Shown here one piece after another: positions 26,326 through 40,017 of a DNA stretch of 64,000 bases. The position numbers and the translations under genes are program-made. The stretch covers positions 198,432-262,431 of the forward strand of contig CAJJDP010000011.1 in assembly GCA_905182995.1 (NCBI GenBank). Direction: 5' to 3'. The notes under the pieces are model-generated. The model did no database searches. It saw only the letters and a list, made by a program, of their open reading frames with translations, and had not been told where the DNA came from. How positions within the stretch are numbered: position 1 is the stretch's first letter; every line of letters starts with the position of its first letter. The DNA comes from Paramecium octaurelia (taxonomy: Eukaryota; Ciliophora; Oligohymenophorea; Peniculida; Parameciidae).

Positions 26326-26811
26326 AATAAAATAAAAATAATTATCTAATAAGTTGAATTTGTTAATCTTATTTTATATTAAAACTATTCCAAAAAATGT
26401 TATATAATGTATTCTATTTTTAAATAAAAAAATAATCATTTATAATTTGAATGTGATTTAATTTAATTAATTTTGCCTTTTAAGATCATCTTTAAGCGAT
26501 CCATTCCGATTAGAATTAATGCAAAATATACTAGAAGTTATTAATATGCTTAGTATTAATATTAATGATAAGCATCTAAGTAATAGAATTAGAGTACTAA
26601 AGAAGTTCTTAATAATCAGAAAAACATTTTTAAAGCAATTCAAACCATATGTAAAATAATAATAATTATAATTGTTGCTATAACTAATTTATAATTTATT
26701 GATTATATTTTTACTAATTTCCCTAAGTGCCATTAATCGATTTCTAGTAATATTATAATTAAAGTATTTTTTAATATTATAAATATAATTGTTATTTATA
26801 ACCAAAAAATT
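26326..26811. other. Convergent intergenic 486 bp
   Basis: The gap between the topoisomerase stop and the stop of the minus-strand coiled-coil gene. AT-rich, no gene or structure recognised beyond 3' regions. Confidence 0.5.
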
Positions 26812-28082
26812 TCAATTTTCCAAAACTGTCAACTTAGCCTTAATAGAACTAATTAGTAGATTATCTGCATGTAAGCAATCACAACCTGAAACACGTGCTA
26901 ATTACTCTTATTTTTTAGCCAAATGTTCTAACCTAAACTATTATCAATTTTTACTTTTTTGCTTCTTCTATTATTAATACATTCTTATCCTTAACTGATA
27001 AGTTCTGATTTAGAGCTACTTTTTACCAATAATTCATAGTTTATTATTAGGTATTAGTTTCAATTACAAAACTTTTATGTTTAAATTTTGGCAATTAAGT
27101 ATCTTGACTTGCAATATCATATGAAGTATTTTAATCTTTATTTTTATTAAAATAAATTAACGATTTAGTCTCTTCATCAGTATCTTAAATTTAATAAGAA
27201 ATCCTTTTTTATCTTATTTTATTTGCTAAAACTTAATATTTTTAAAAATCAGATCTATGATGTAATTTGCTCTAAATTTCTAATAGTTCATTTTATTTAT
27301 CTTAACTCACCTTTGGTTTGAATCTTTTCTTGGTTTCTTCTGAAAAATTCTTTTTCTTCTCCTATAACTCCATTAATTGATTCCTTCTCTCTTACTCTAA
27401 TTATTTTTGTTTCACTTTTTCTTGTTCAATTTTTATATAGTAAATAGACTTTTCAGGACTTAAGGATTTTTTTTAATTCTTTATTTATGAATCATTAGAC
27501 CTCTATCTTGGTTAAATAATCAAATCACAAAACTTTTTACGGTGTTCTTCAAAATCTAATTTATTTAATGGTCTCCTTTCTAATTTGATTTACTCTAATT
27601 TTTATTGTATTATTTATTATTATTATTTTATCAATTCATTCTCTTATTCTTATAGTACTTAATACAATGGTTTCTAATGTTATATTTATTAGGTTTTTTT
27701 CCAAGATTCTATAAAGTCGTATTTTCTCTTCTCTGAAGCCTCCTGAAGTTGCTTTAATTTAATCTACGCTCTCTGTCCTCGTTCTTTTCTCATAGATTCT
27801 ACCTCTTCTTAAGTATATGTTTTAGCTTCAATTTTACCAAAGCAATCAATCTTTCTTACTATTTTTGATATATTACCTTGTTGGAATTGAGATTTGAGCA
27901 GTTTGGGACCTAAAAGACAAATCTAAATGCTATTTATTTTCATTGATAAATAACTAATTAGAGTCTAGTTCCTGGAAAACTTTCTAAGATTTAATAGAAA
28001 CTATTTTTTGAGCATATTTGAAGCATTTAGTAGTTGCAAAATCACCAAATAAAGTATCTAAGTAAGAATCAACATTTTTCAT
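26812..28082 (-). CDS. Coiled-coil protein, unknown
   Basis: 408 residues. Introns 27855-27876 (22 nt, AAG acceptor) and 26933-26954 (22 nt, TAG). The second splice exchanges a poor tail for KKQEQLARVSGCDCLHADNL ... VLEN. A globular N-terminal 80 residues (MKNVDSYLDTLFGDFATTK) leads to a long Gln/Glu/Lys-rich helix with a conserved-looking RKIDCFGKIEAKTYTQEEV. Basic LNKLDFEEHRKKF-type segments occur mid-protein. No catalytic motif. The composition suggests a cytoskeletal or basal-body protein, which is inference only. Confidence 0.75.
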
Positions 28083-28129
28083 TGATCTATTATATATATA
28101 ATATTTAAATAAATAATAAATGAATTTGA

Positions 28130-28798
28130 TCAATATTCGTCAAATTATATTGCAGTCCTCTCCTCCTCATGAATATATTATAAGGGACTATTAAAACTCA
28201 ATTCAATTTTGTTTTGTACAAGAAATTTAAGAACATCCTTGAAATTCATAGGTCCCTTCAATAACTCCAGGAACTAATTCGATAAGATAGTTGCATATTG
28301 GATCTCCTTAATTAGTTAATTCTCTTCATATCCATTTGATTCTTCATTAGATTTATGATCTGGCATATCATTAATTTTCTTCATCATTTAATTCTAATGA
28401 TTCTTTAATATATCCATGCACATTTATGATATTTCTTATAAGTTCTCATCAAATGAAATTAGATTATCCTTTTCATGAAGATTAATAAAGTGTATCCTTA
28501 GTGAATCCTCTCTCTAGATATCGACTAATATGTGTTTCACATTTAATCTAGTTATCTTAACTATCTAGTAAATTTTAATTAATTATTCGATTATTCTATA
28601 AAAAACATTAAACAATAGATATAAACGATTCCTTAATTTCTAAATATTCTCATCATATTCATATTCCATCATAAATGTATACAGATCAGCTATAGATTAA
28701 TATGTTATGCAAGTTTCATTCAATGCAAATGGAAATAACTTTCTTACCTTTTGAATTTGAAGTGCTCGAACTGACTCTATGGGAATAGTTTATTGCAT
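28130..28798 (-). CDS. Unknown helical protein (222 aa)
   Basis: ATG at 28798 to TGA at 28130, no intron. Predicted mostly helical, with Leu/Ile-rich stretches (LRNRLYLLFNVFYRIIEQLI) and an acidic middle. Ends DEY. The 47-bp gap upstream of the neighbouring minus gene's... left side (28083-28129) shows tight packing. No family recognised. Confidence 0.65.
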
Positions 28799-29105
28799 TT
28801 TCTATTGAAAAACAAATGATAAAATTATTAATAAAAATTAAGTGCAATTAAATGAATTATTTCCAGAAATTCAATTTTATAAAAAAATTGAACAGATCGC
28901 TAATATACATTCTCTTATCAAAAATACATAGAAAGAATATTTACACTTAGATTTAAGAGTAAATTTTTATCTAGCATTGATATAATTTTTATTGGAAATT
29001 AAATTCTTTTTAATAGAATTCTATAAATAATTTAATAACAATTAGTTAATAAAGAAATAAATTAAACATAATTTGTAACCAAATTAGTATAAAAATAAAA
29101 AGTTT
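28799..29105. other. Intergenic 307 bp
   Basis: AT-rich spacer between two minus-strand genes. Nothing recognised. Confidence 0.5.
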
Positions 29106-29704
29106 TCATTTTTTCTTTATATCTTAATTTTATTGTTGTAATTCTTTTGTTAGATCAAAATCTTGTATTTCACTATGTCCATAATTAATTGAGCTTATCA
29201 TTCCTAAAGGATTCATAGATTTTTCAGACCAATCTTGGATGGAATAAGTATCATTCTACTTATTTTCATTTCCTAAATACTAAATAGATATTATACCTAA
29301 TAATTCATCAATAAATTTGAGATTGTCTTTAATTTCTTGATGAGAATCTTCAATCCGAGGAGGTGACTTTTATCTAATTTAAGAATCTCCAACCTTGCCA
29401 AGCCAACTACTTGAGAAACTAGATTATGGTATTGATAAGCCTAAACTACATTGAAAGGCTTCGCTTAAGATATATTCAAACTATTGATCATTAATATCTT
29501 AAGTTGGTTATGGAGGTGGTAGAAATCTTAAGTCTCGTTCGTAAATTAAGTATTGATTTCCTTTCTAACAAACAATCACTAAAATATTTTCAGCATAATT
29601 TTATAAAAATTAAAAAAAGCTTTAGCATTAAAACCTTTAATAATTAAACCATTCTCCCAATTATTAAGATAAATCATAGTATAGCTAATTAATGCTGATT
29701 CCAT
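29106..29704 (-). CDS. Unknown protein, one-base frame break near N-terminus
   Basis: Start ATG at 29704, TGA at 29106. The first 35 codons read MESALISYTMIYLNNWENG ... FNAKAFFNFYK, and the rest continues NYAENILVIVCQKGNQYL in another phase. No intron joins them. One extra A in the A run at 29599-29602 would make FYKNYAENILVIV continuous and give 199 residues (191 if the 24-nt GTATAA...TTTAG segment is spliced out). A homopolymer error or a real frameshift mutation is likely. The body holds RFLPPPQPTQ and a Ser-rich centre. No family recognised. Confidence 0.55.
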
Positions 29705-29950
29705 ATTTGTGTTTACTCAATATGGTTTTTATCATTTATAAGACAGTGAAAATATACTTCTAATTAAATGATTCACTTTATTTGTGCTCTATATATATTA
29801 TGATTCGAAAAATACTTTAATATTTTTTTGGCAACTTAGAGTAATTCAATTTAGCAATAAAATTATTTCGACCGCTGTTTTCAATTGTAATGACATCCTT
29901 AACACTTTCAATGAAATTCTTGAGTTTTGGAAATCCCAATTCAATCAAAT

Positions 29951-31253
29951 TCAATTCAAAATTGACTCTTTCTTTTAATAATGTAGGTATTTATGCCAAC
30001 GATACACTCTTATTTAATTATTAGATCTTACCCATCTGGATTGTCCAATAGCAACTCTATCAATTGATCCTATAATTCCTAGACTCTTATCTTAATTTAA
30101 GGATCACCATCAACAGAGCTATCAGTTGTATGTTCTGATTTTTCTCTACTTTCTTGTATCAAAATGGTTTTGTTGTATCTAATATAATTTTTATTAACTG
30201 CCATTTAGACATAGAGTGTTAGTCTACCAAGTGATAATTCTCTTAATTTCTTAGGTCCTAATAACTTAATGAATTGAGCACAACCATATCTACCTCCTTT
30301 TAAGATTTTATTATTCTAAGCATTTGTTTTAGCAAAAAAATCCATTAAAAATTCTATAAATATAGTCCATTCCTATTTTTTATCTAATTCTGGTTGAAAT
30401 TCATCTTCCACAATCCAATTTTGTTAATAAATATAAATTCCATATGTTTCTTCTTGTATCAATGGATCCTTAATGTTCTTGACTGAGAGCAATGGCAATT
30501 CAATTAGCTTTCCATTGGAAGAACGGAATTTAATTTATTGTTTTTGAGATTTTAGCTAATTCATAACAAGTTCCCATTCTATTCGATTGTACTTCAAACC
30601 ATAGCATTCTTTGATTCTACTTTGTACCAATCTTTCAGTTGGAGTGATTAAATCTCTTTTGATGGATCTAATAATCCAAACTAAATTTTCATAGGTTAAC
30701 TTCTTAACTGATAATGCATAAAAGTTAATTGCCATATCATTAAATAATCTCGTTGTTTTTGATATCCATCCTTTATCGATCAATTTTTAAAAAAAATCTA
30801 ATTAATTTTTACTATTTTAAATATATCTAATTATACATGATTACTTTACTATCATCTAACAAACCTTATATTTATTCGTTTGTGTAAACGATGGTACCAT
30901 TGCTACATTGGGTTTTCATAAACAATAGAAATTGATAAACTTCTGGTGGCAAAGTTATTTATAGAGTTTCCCATTCAAGAATTTCATTTGTCGGGAATGA
31001 AAACTACAATTTTTAAATTTGAACATACCTTTTTATCGCTAACAGTAAATGAATTAGAGTTGATGAACTAAATTGGCTAAAGAGAATGTTCAGTTTTGCA
31101 TTTTGTTAATTTTTGATGTTTTTCTTGGGATGATTGTTCACTCTCCAAATAATTGCTTTCAGCTAAGAATTTGAGGAATGGCTCATCAAGTGCACTGTTG
31201 GACGATTGCCTTCTAATTTAAGATGATCGTAATTGCTATTATTATTACTGCAT
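29951..31253 (-). CDS. Unknown conserved-looking protein (409 aa)
   Basis: Start ATG at 31253 in a Gln-rich leader (MQQQQQQLRSS). Introns 31004-31028 (25 nt), 30812-30836 (25 nt) and 30009-30031 (23 nt, AAG acceptor). The centre is a compact mixed helical/strand region: QKLIDKGWISKTTRLFNDMA, LVQSRIKECYGLKYNR, TYGIYIYQQNWIVEDEF and KGGRYGCAQFIKLLGPKKLR. The C-terminus DGVYRWHKYLHYQKKESILN is only reached through the AAG splice. A 76-residue frame starting at a TTG at 30783 is part of this gene. I do not recognise the family. Confidence 0.75.
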
Positions 31254-31967
31254 TTAGGTTATTAGTTATATAAAATAATATATATTCTTTATTTCAATAC
31301 ATCGTATTATTAAATGCTTTCTAACTAGATACTATATCTATCTAATTAAATAAATACATAATGTACAGGAGAATTATTTATAAAATAATCATTAAATTAA
31401 AACGAATTCTTTTAGAGTTTAAGTTGTTGAACTCTTCAAGCTATTTTTTAATACAAATAATTGAATTTGCTTTAGGTAATGAAGTTTATATTATTATTTT
31501 AAATGAAACTTTTGCTATGAATTACTTTTAATATTTTTTATCTATTTTAAACAAATTGAATTGTGTGCAATCATCATCCAGACTTTTCACAACAGAATTT
31601 AAACAGAATTTTTATCAATCCTTATTTAAAAAATAATGATTTATAAATAACCATTGAAGTTAAAGGCCATCTATCAAGAACTTATTAATTTGCTAATGTG
31701 TTATTTTTTATGACTATTGGAGAATTTACTAATAAATTATAATGGTAAACAACCAAAATATTCGACATAATTTGTTAATTGTTTCTAGAATGACTTTATT
31801 CCATTTTTTAATTTTATAAGTACAATTTTATTTCAAAAGTCCTCTTTGTGTTTTAAAATAATTTAAATAATAATTTAGTAATTTAATACTAAGAGGATAA
31901 AGATTACTTTGAGTATTGAAGTGAAGTGAACAAATTAAATAAGTTAATTAATTATTTTAATTTTAAA
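31254..31967. other. Intergenic 714 bp with one short plus-strand ORF
   Basis: A plus-strand frame from ATG 31361 to TGA 31637-31639 (92 codons, Ile/Leu-rich, e.g. EFALGNEVYIIILNETFAMN) is open. It has no family or intron support. Otherwise AT-rich spacer. Confidence 0.3.
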
Positions 31968-33488
31968 TCACTTTTCTTCTTATTTTTCTAATTTTCCTTG
32001 TTCTTTCTCTAAAACATCGTCTACACTAGTTCTATCCTTATATTTAGACTTATTGATAACAGTAGATTCGTTTCTTTTTTCTAGCTCTTATTTTTCAAAT
32101 TCTTCTCTTTTCTTGTCTTTTTCAGATTATTATTTCCTTTTTTCAAGTTCTTCTGCGTCTTTTTCCTTTTCTGCTTCTTAATCCTCTTTGAATAATTTTT
32201 TGGTTTCTTTCTTGTAATCTGACCATTAACCTTCTGCATCCTCATCAACTATTTTAGCTAAAAATTCTCCATCATATTCTTTATTCTTTGTGAATTCATC
32301 AATAATTTATATGCTTCTCTATTTCAAATTTCTTTCTATACTTATCATTTAATCAATAACAACTCTTCTACTTTCAATTTAATTTTTCAATTATATCATA
32401 TCTCTTTGCTTTGATGCTAAGTATAATTTCTAATCTAACTCCAAATCTGGTTAATTATAATAATCTTCCAATTCATCCTTATAGCTAACCTTCTTATCTA
32501 TTTTATATTATGACTCTTCAGGACACTCATCTCCACTTACCCAAATGTCACAACTATTAAAAAATGCTCCATCTCTTGCATTTCCCTCTTAGCACTTATA
32601 CTCTTCAGTACACCAAACGCATCCTTCTCTAGACAGACAAGAATCGCATTCTCTTAATTATTAACATATGCTTAAGGGAGGTGGGAAATTTTCTAATAAC
32701 TCCTATAACTAGCTTTTTAATTCCTCTAACTCATCTTCTCTTTCTTTTCTTATGTCAGCCAAGATCTCTTTTGACATATCTAGAATCTATTGAAAGTTCT
32801 AAATAACCTATTCATTTGTTTTATTTAAGATTTCCATCACGAATTCGATATTCTTTTTTATATTTGCTTTGAATGCTCTTTTTAATTTAGCATAAAGATC
32901 TCTATTGTATTCCATTACTCTTTAAAATCTTTGAATTGCATAATCATTTTTTTATTATTTGTAAGCAAGTACAAGTTCATGAAGTTCCACCAAAAATCTT
33001 ACAACTGCTCCAGTTGATAACTGTTTTCTTGAACCACACTACCAGACTCCGAAGATTTCCAACGATCCTGCATAATGAATGCAATCTCTATTATATAAAC
33101 CATGTTGATGATGTGATCGTCTAAAATCGCAATATCTTCCTTTCCTATCCCTTCCACAATTCACTCTGTGTCTTTTCCTTCTCTTTCCATTAATCATAAA
33201 AGCGTGAACATCATCATTATAAGGATCAAAGTAACCTGAATAAGTAAAGAGATCATTATATTCTGAAGGCTCTGGTTCAGTCCCTAATGAGGGAGGATCT
33301 GGAGGTGGAGGTGGTGTTTATGGTTTTATCGTTATTGGAATACCCATAGCTGCATAAGGGGCTGCTTATGCAATTGCCGCTGCCATAGCTCCTTATTATT
33401 ATGCTGCATATGCTGCTGTATTTGCTTATTCTTTTTAGCTCTGAACCAATTTGATTACTACTAGCAATAATTATATTATTTTTCTCAT
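31968..33488 (-). CDS. Secreted/lumenal protein with PSI-like cysteine motif
   Basis: 506 residues, no intron, ATG at 33488. The N-terminus MRKIIQLLLVVIKLVQSQ is a convincing signal peptide. An Ala/Gln-rich segment and a proline run (TPPPPPDPPS) follow. Next is a Cys/His/Arg-rich region (HRVNCGRDRKGRYCDF), two long helical stretches and a PSI-type cluster CDSCLSREGCVWCTEEYKC near residue 295. The C-terminal 150 residues are a highly charged Glu/Lys coiled coil. PSI modules stabilise extracellular receptor and adhesion proteins in animals (family knowledge). Here the protein is probably secretory or surface. No membrane anchor seen after the signal. Confidence 0.75.
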
Positions 33489-33982
33489 AATATTTTATAG
33501 TAAATTTAATAATAAAGTAAAAATCCCATTAAAATGAGATTGAATAAGAGTTGATACTACCTACATTGATGAGATAATATAAATGTAAATGGAAATTAGA
33601 AGATTCAATTAATCATTATTTAATAGATGAATTATATTTCTATTGTTTTTAGGATATACCATAAATCTTTGTTCCTAGACCTCAGATTTATATTAAAATA
33701 AGAATGGAGATCTTTATTAAGTTATTTTAGATAAAATTTGTTACCAAATATTAAAAATATTACAGGAATTGAAAAGTTATCAGGGGGAAATCGAAAAAGA
33801 AAGTAAAACAATATAAGATAGGGGTGTAAACGTTGTGATTTTTTAGAATAATTAAGAATATAATATTTAATGATGTTTTAGTATGTAAATGTAAACCAAT
33901 TCAATCATTTTAGCTATATCTTTAAATAATTGATATTATAAAAAGATTTTAAATATTTTTAATTTTTAATTTTTTGTTATTA
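33489..33982. other. Divergent promoter region, 494 bp
   Basis: Between the signal-peptide protein (-) and the SNF5-like gene (+). AT-rich. No gene recognised. Confidence 0.5.
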
Positions 33983-35061
33983 ATGCAGAACACAAAACTA
34001 TCTGAATCAATCGCTTAACTTGATTGCATTAAAAAGAAAATTCACAAAATTAAGTCTTAAAATGAAAAATGGCAAAATAACATTAAATTATGTCCATATC
34101 CCCCTGGAATGCAAATAATGGCTCAAAACCTATATCCCATCAAGGTGAGCATCCCCATAGCTTCACTGAACCTTAAGGAGACCATTTTAGAAGAATAAAT
34201 TTTGTGGGACTTTGAAGATGATTATTCAGATGATTAATTATTTAGAAATCTCTTCGCCATCATAATAGATTTATTAGAAGAAAAGTACCCGAAAAAAGTA
34301 ACAAAGCTAACTGCAATTGAAGCACACAGTAATTTAGTTAGTTAATCATAAATTAGAGATTATTGAAGATTGCTAATTTTAAGTAAAATAAGCCATAGAT
34401 GATCATAAAAAATATAAACACATTTAAGACATTTTGGCATTTGAGTCATTCATCGATAAAAATGATTCCATGATTAATTTACAAATAAATACGTCAAAAG
34501 TAAAAGAGATCATATAATGGGATTTAGAGAATGCATTTAATTAGTATTGACAATCAAATAATTTATTAGCATTGATGAATTCGTTCAAGGCTATTGTTAC
34601 GAAAATAAATTGGACAAAGAAAACTTTGTGTTAATAGGAAATTAAATTAGAGAATAAATATAAAAGGCATATGAAAAGAGATTTCGAATTGCATAAAAAT
34701 TACTTTTAGATGATTAAACAGGTAATAAACTATAAAATTATCATAAGAATTCAAATAGAAGTTGATCTCATATTTGGACTATCCATCTTTTGAACCTTAT
34801 TAACCAATTAGGGATCTTCCATAAAATAATGATATAAATATGTTTTTCAAAAAGAATATTGAATTTTTGCCACCTGAACTATAAATACTCTACGGATAAA
34901 AACCACATATAAAATAAATGTAAAATTTCATCTAAAATAGACTGGAATTAGGAGTAGATTAAGATGATACAAAAAAGTTCGAAAAAGAACTTAATTAAAA
35001 ATCTAAATATCTTGATCAAACTATTTTATCCGATATCATTAACAAGACTAAATAAAATTGA
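33983..35061 (+). CDS. SNF5: SNF5/SMARCB1-type chromatin remodelling subunit
   Basis: 332 residues. Introns 34329-34356 (28 nt, TAG), 34544-34569 (26 nt, TAG) and 34722-34747 (26 nt, AAG acceptor). Two SNF5 repeats are readable: LYPIKVSIPIASLNLKETIL with LWDFEDDYSDDQLF, and VKEIIQWDLENAFNYIDEFV with NKLDKENFVLIGNQIREQIQ. Each has the hydrophobic strand, Trp-Asp and acidic helix pattern of the family. A C-terminal SYLDYPSFEPYQPIRDLP extension follows. SNF5 is a core scaffold of SWI/SNF-type complexes in the nucleus. The protein is near the short end of the family. Confidence 0.8.
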
Positions 35062-35296
35062 TGTAAATATTAATTATTGTTTTATAAATTGACACTTTCT
35101 AATTATCTTTAATCATAAATGAATGGCTACTCTCATTTCTAATTTGTTAGTCTTATAAAGCAAAGAGTAGTAAAGAAATATATTTAGATATATTTTCAGA
35201 AAATACAATTTATTCATTAATTCTATGCTATATTAAGAATAATGATATTATAATGTGACTTAAAAGAGTATAGATAAAGAAGTTTTTAATTAATTG

Positions 35297-36798
35297 ATGT
35301 TATAAACAACTCAGACTAAATAAGGGATTGCTATTCTGAATGATAAATGGGGACTGGAATGTAGTCACTTGATGTGCATTTTAATATTTAATTAAATAAT
35401 TAATATATGTTAATTTTATTGTTGATATCAAATTTTAGGTGTGAGTCTGTTCTATACTCCAATAATTATAATTCAGAAATTAACTATATGAATATTACTT
35501 TAAATCAAATGAACTCCTATAAAATACAGGTATGAACATCAATAAAATCATAAAAGTTATATATTCTACAATTCCCGATAGATTAAAGATACTCACTGTT
35601 ATTAAATATATCATACAATAAAAACAACACAACATATTAAGTGATTGATTCTGATGCTTTTTATTCTAAACTGCCTTACTAAAATATTTATATCTATTAG
35701 ATTAACAAAATTACAATAGATGTCCAATATAAACAAATCTGTACTTACCCTCATTAAAACAGAGTAAGTTTTAATTACTCAATTTACGTAATAGAATAAC
35801 CAAACCCCAAGAACTAATGCATATTCCCTTACTTTTCATTGAAGTGCGATTAATAAATAGACTATCAATAAATATCACATAAATCCTTTACAGTTCCAAA
35901 ATAGAGTTGGATCTATATGTATTATATGCTCGATAAGACTGATTACACAGTATTACTTTGAATATAAGCATTAGTTGTACTTGGAGAACAGCGAATCTGA
36001 CCTTGGGATCTCCTTTGTTCTTGCAGGCACGCCCTATCAAACTGAATTGCCCTCTTTCAATTCCTATTTTACCATAATACCATAGCTTTACTTTTACAAA
36101 GTGGATTTAAAGAGATAAGAATACGAAACAAATTACATAATCGTGATTGGAATCTATAACTTTAATACTACATCCTAGGCTAAAATGACAATGTACTTGG
36201 AGGAGATAGGCAATGAATCAGATTCCTTCCCTCTGTGGGCAATTTTAGTGATTGTGGGCATTCTTCTATTAGCTTTATTAATAATTTCATCCATTTATAT
36301 TCATTTGCGAAGATAATTTAAAGTGATAGCTTCGGATGTTCCAGCCTTAAATAGAGAGACTTTGAATGAGTATATGCCAGCAAAGAAGGCAATAACTGAA
36401 ATAATGGGTGAGGAATGTTGTATATGTCTCAATGCATATAAAAAGGATGAATTTGTACGAGAATCCATATGTCACCATATATTTCATGATTAATGTTTAT
36501 CTGAATGGTAAATAATCACTTAAATTGAAGGACTAAGAAGAATACTAATTGTCCTGTCTGCAGATAAGAATTCTCTGAAAGCGAAATGAAAAGGTTATTG
36601 TAGACATAGAAACAAACTGAGAGTAGTCCATTCAACAGACATGCACAAAAGTCTCCCTTCATTATAAAATATCAAAGTCTAAAAGTCATTCAATCTCAAT
36701 AACAACATAGGAATTACCCTGATGATTCAATCTAATAATTAAAATAAGGGGAGATATCATTGTAAGAGAATTCTGTTTAACCTTTTTAAATTTAATGA
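35297..36798 (+). CDS. Single-span membrane RING-H2 E3 ligase (5' end uncertain)
   Basis: At least 453 residues. A lumenal domain is followed by one clear membrane helix (LWAILVIVGILLLALLIISS). A cytosolic RING-H2 comes next, CCICLNAYKKDEF ... CHHIFHDQCLSEW ... CPVC, with all metal ligands restored by splicing. Introns: 35374-35438 (65 nt, GTG donor, exceptionally long), 35530-35556 (27 nt, AAG), 35950-35974 (25 nt, TAG) and 36508-36530 (23 nt, AAG). A signal peptide is expected but not found. The same frame is open upstream of ATG 35297 back to a TGA near 35226, and MATLISNLLVL at about 35116 could be a detached first exon. Likely a ubiquitin ligase of the endomembrane system. Confidence 0.8.
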
Positions 36799-36837
36799 AT
36801 ATTATTATTTGTTCAATTAATTATTTAAATTATTGTT

Positions 36838-38235
<1,398 letters not shown>

Positions 38236-38801
38236 CAATATAATGTTCATCTCTTATTTAATTTTATTAATATTTTTTATCTCCTAATTTTTGTTAATAA
38301 AACTCACGTATCGACTTTATCAAATCCTCTATTCAATCTGATTATCTACTTTATTAAGCTTCACAGGAATAATTAGCCATAATATTTATATGGGATCTTT
38401 TATTCATCATCTTAATACCCTTTTGTACACAATTCCAGTATAGTTGTTCTATACATATTGTACTTAATGCTATATCGACTCTTGTGAATAATCAATTATT
38501 ACACACTATAAATTTATATGTAATCTAAGCTTTAATTAAATGTCTTTAAAATTATTAAACATATGACATTAAATTTTATAAGTCTTAATGTCTCTTATTT
38601 TCACTACAACAAAATACTATTTATTCAAATAGTTTGTTAGAACTATTTATTCAAATAGTTTGTTAGAACTCTTTATAATGAGTCAAGTTAATTAGATATA
38701 TTATAATTTATAAAGAATATATTAAGACAAGTATAAAAATCTCATAAGTCAAAGAAATTCAATAAGAACATTTCCACTATGTATTTACTTTAATTATTTT
38801 G
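38236..38801. other. Intergenic 566 bp with short ORF and hairpin repeat
   Basis: A possible minus-strand mini-gene, 38361-38562, would encode 59 residues (MFNNFKDIQLKLRLHINLQC, then SRYSIKYNMYRTTILELC) if a 22-nt AAG-ending intron at 38481-38502 is used. All three frames are open here, so support is weak. The tandem hairpin repeat at 38616-38667 lies in the same gap. Confidence 0.3.
38616..38667. repeat. Two tandem copies of a 26-bp palindromic unit
   Basis: Unit ACTATTTATTCAAATAGTTT plus GTTAGA-type tail, repeated at offset 26. Each unit contains the perfect inverted repeat CTATTT-ATTC-AAATAG, so each can form a 6-bp stem with a 4-base loop. It lies in the 3' gap between convergent genes. 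Confidence 0.8.
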
Positions 38802-40017
38802 TCAACAAATATCATTATTATAGATTTTCATTAGATTTTTCTTCATTTGTGCATTCTTATGTATTCTTAATGGAGTTTGAGCTTTTAGAAGATGCTCGCT
38901 TGAAAAAAGCTTGTATTTTTATTTAAGTAATTGCTTAGCAATCTTCCACAAATCTCTTTCTTTAGGAATAAAGTTCTTATTTGGTAATTTGTTACCATAA
39001 ATTAAAACTGATTCAGCCGATTAACTATTTAATAATGGCCTTTGTAAAGTGGTTATGCTTATCATATTTTCACTTTCGATTTCTTAAATTGTGTTAAAAG
39101 GAATAGACGACATTATGACTGATTCTAGTTTTTTAGTGTTTCCTTATTTTATTATACAAACATAATTACCATATATATATTCTAGATATTGCTGTCTTTG
39201 CATGATTTTATGATTCTTAATTTCATTTTACTTGATTTTAATTGTATCTAGTTAAAATTCTTCAATTTCTTCATCTTCATCTGAATCATCAACTAATTTA
39301 TTATGGGAAGAGGACACATTCAAAATAATGTGTTGTTCTTGCTTAGAAAATTAATCAAATTCATTCAATTGATAACAATCTAAACCATTTATATTCTTAA
39401 AAGTAAATAGTGGTTCTTATTATTATTGAGATTCTATGTAAAAATAAACACATTACCAATTTCAATGTTATTTTTACTAAATGCCCTTAGAAACATCTTA
39501 CCCAAACTAGAAGGTCGATTTGAAAGAGTTTTCCTATTTTGAATTTGTTTCCTTAAGGATATTGTCATTCTAGGGGATAAATGCTGAATTTGTTTTTTCA
39601 ATAATTGCTCAAAGGCTTCGAACTATTTTAATCGAAAAATAATAGAAAATTCTCCATTTAGTCTGACTCTGAATTTGAATAATTATTCGTTTAATTGAAA
39701 GTAGACATCTTTATCTAGCTCTTTCATTAACATTAAATATTATCTTTCAAAGAAATGCTCGACATCTATCTCATTTTTAGATAATAAGTATTTTTCAGTC
39801 TTAACCCAAGCCTTTAAATTTTCATCATCCTTTTTTTCATATTCATTCAATAACTCACACATAAATACACTATCTAGATCCATAGGTTGAAATGTGAATT
39901 AACTAATGCAACTAATATTAAATATTACTTCTCTTCAAAATTAACTAGTTTTTTCAAGCTAACCTTAAATTCACTCACAGGAGTGTATTTGATAATTTGG
40001 GCTAGTTAGGTGTTCAT
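38802..40017 (-). CDS. Unknown protein (388 aa)
   Basis: Start ATG 40017. Introns 39903-39928 (26 nt) and 39434-39456 (23 nt), both TAG. The N-terminal half has VYFQLNEQLFKFRVRLNGEF and a helical FEAFEQLLKKQIQHLS. A Ser/Asp-rich acidic patch (LVDDSDEDEEIEEF) sits mid-protein. The C-terminal part includes SSIPFNTIQEIESENMISI and a Lys-rich helix. No domain recognised. Confidence 0.7.

Noticed and set aside
30556..30783. Short minus gene starting at 30783
   Set aside because: Begins with TTG, not ATG. It is an exon portion of the 409-residue gene 29951-31253.
35113..35296. First exon with signal peptide for the RING gene
   Set aside because: MATLISNLLVL is in the right frame, but a TGA intervenes and no normal-sized intron removes it, so I did not include it in the model.
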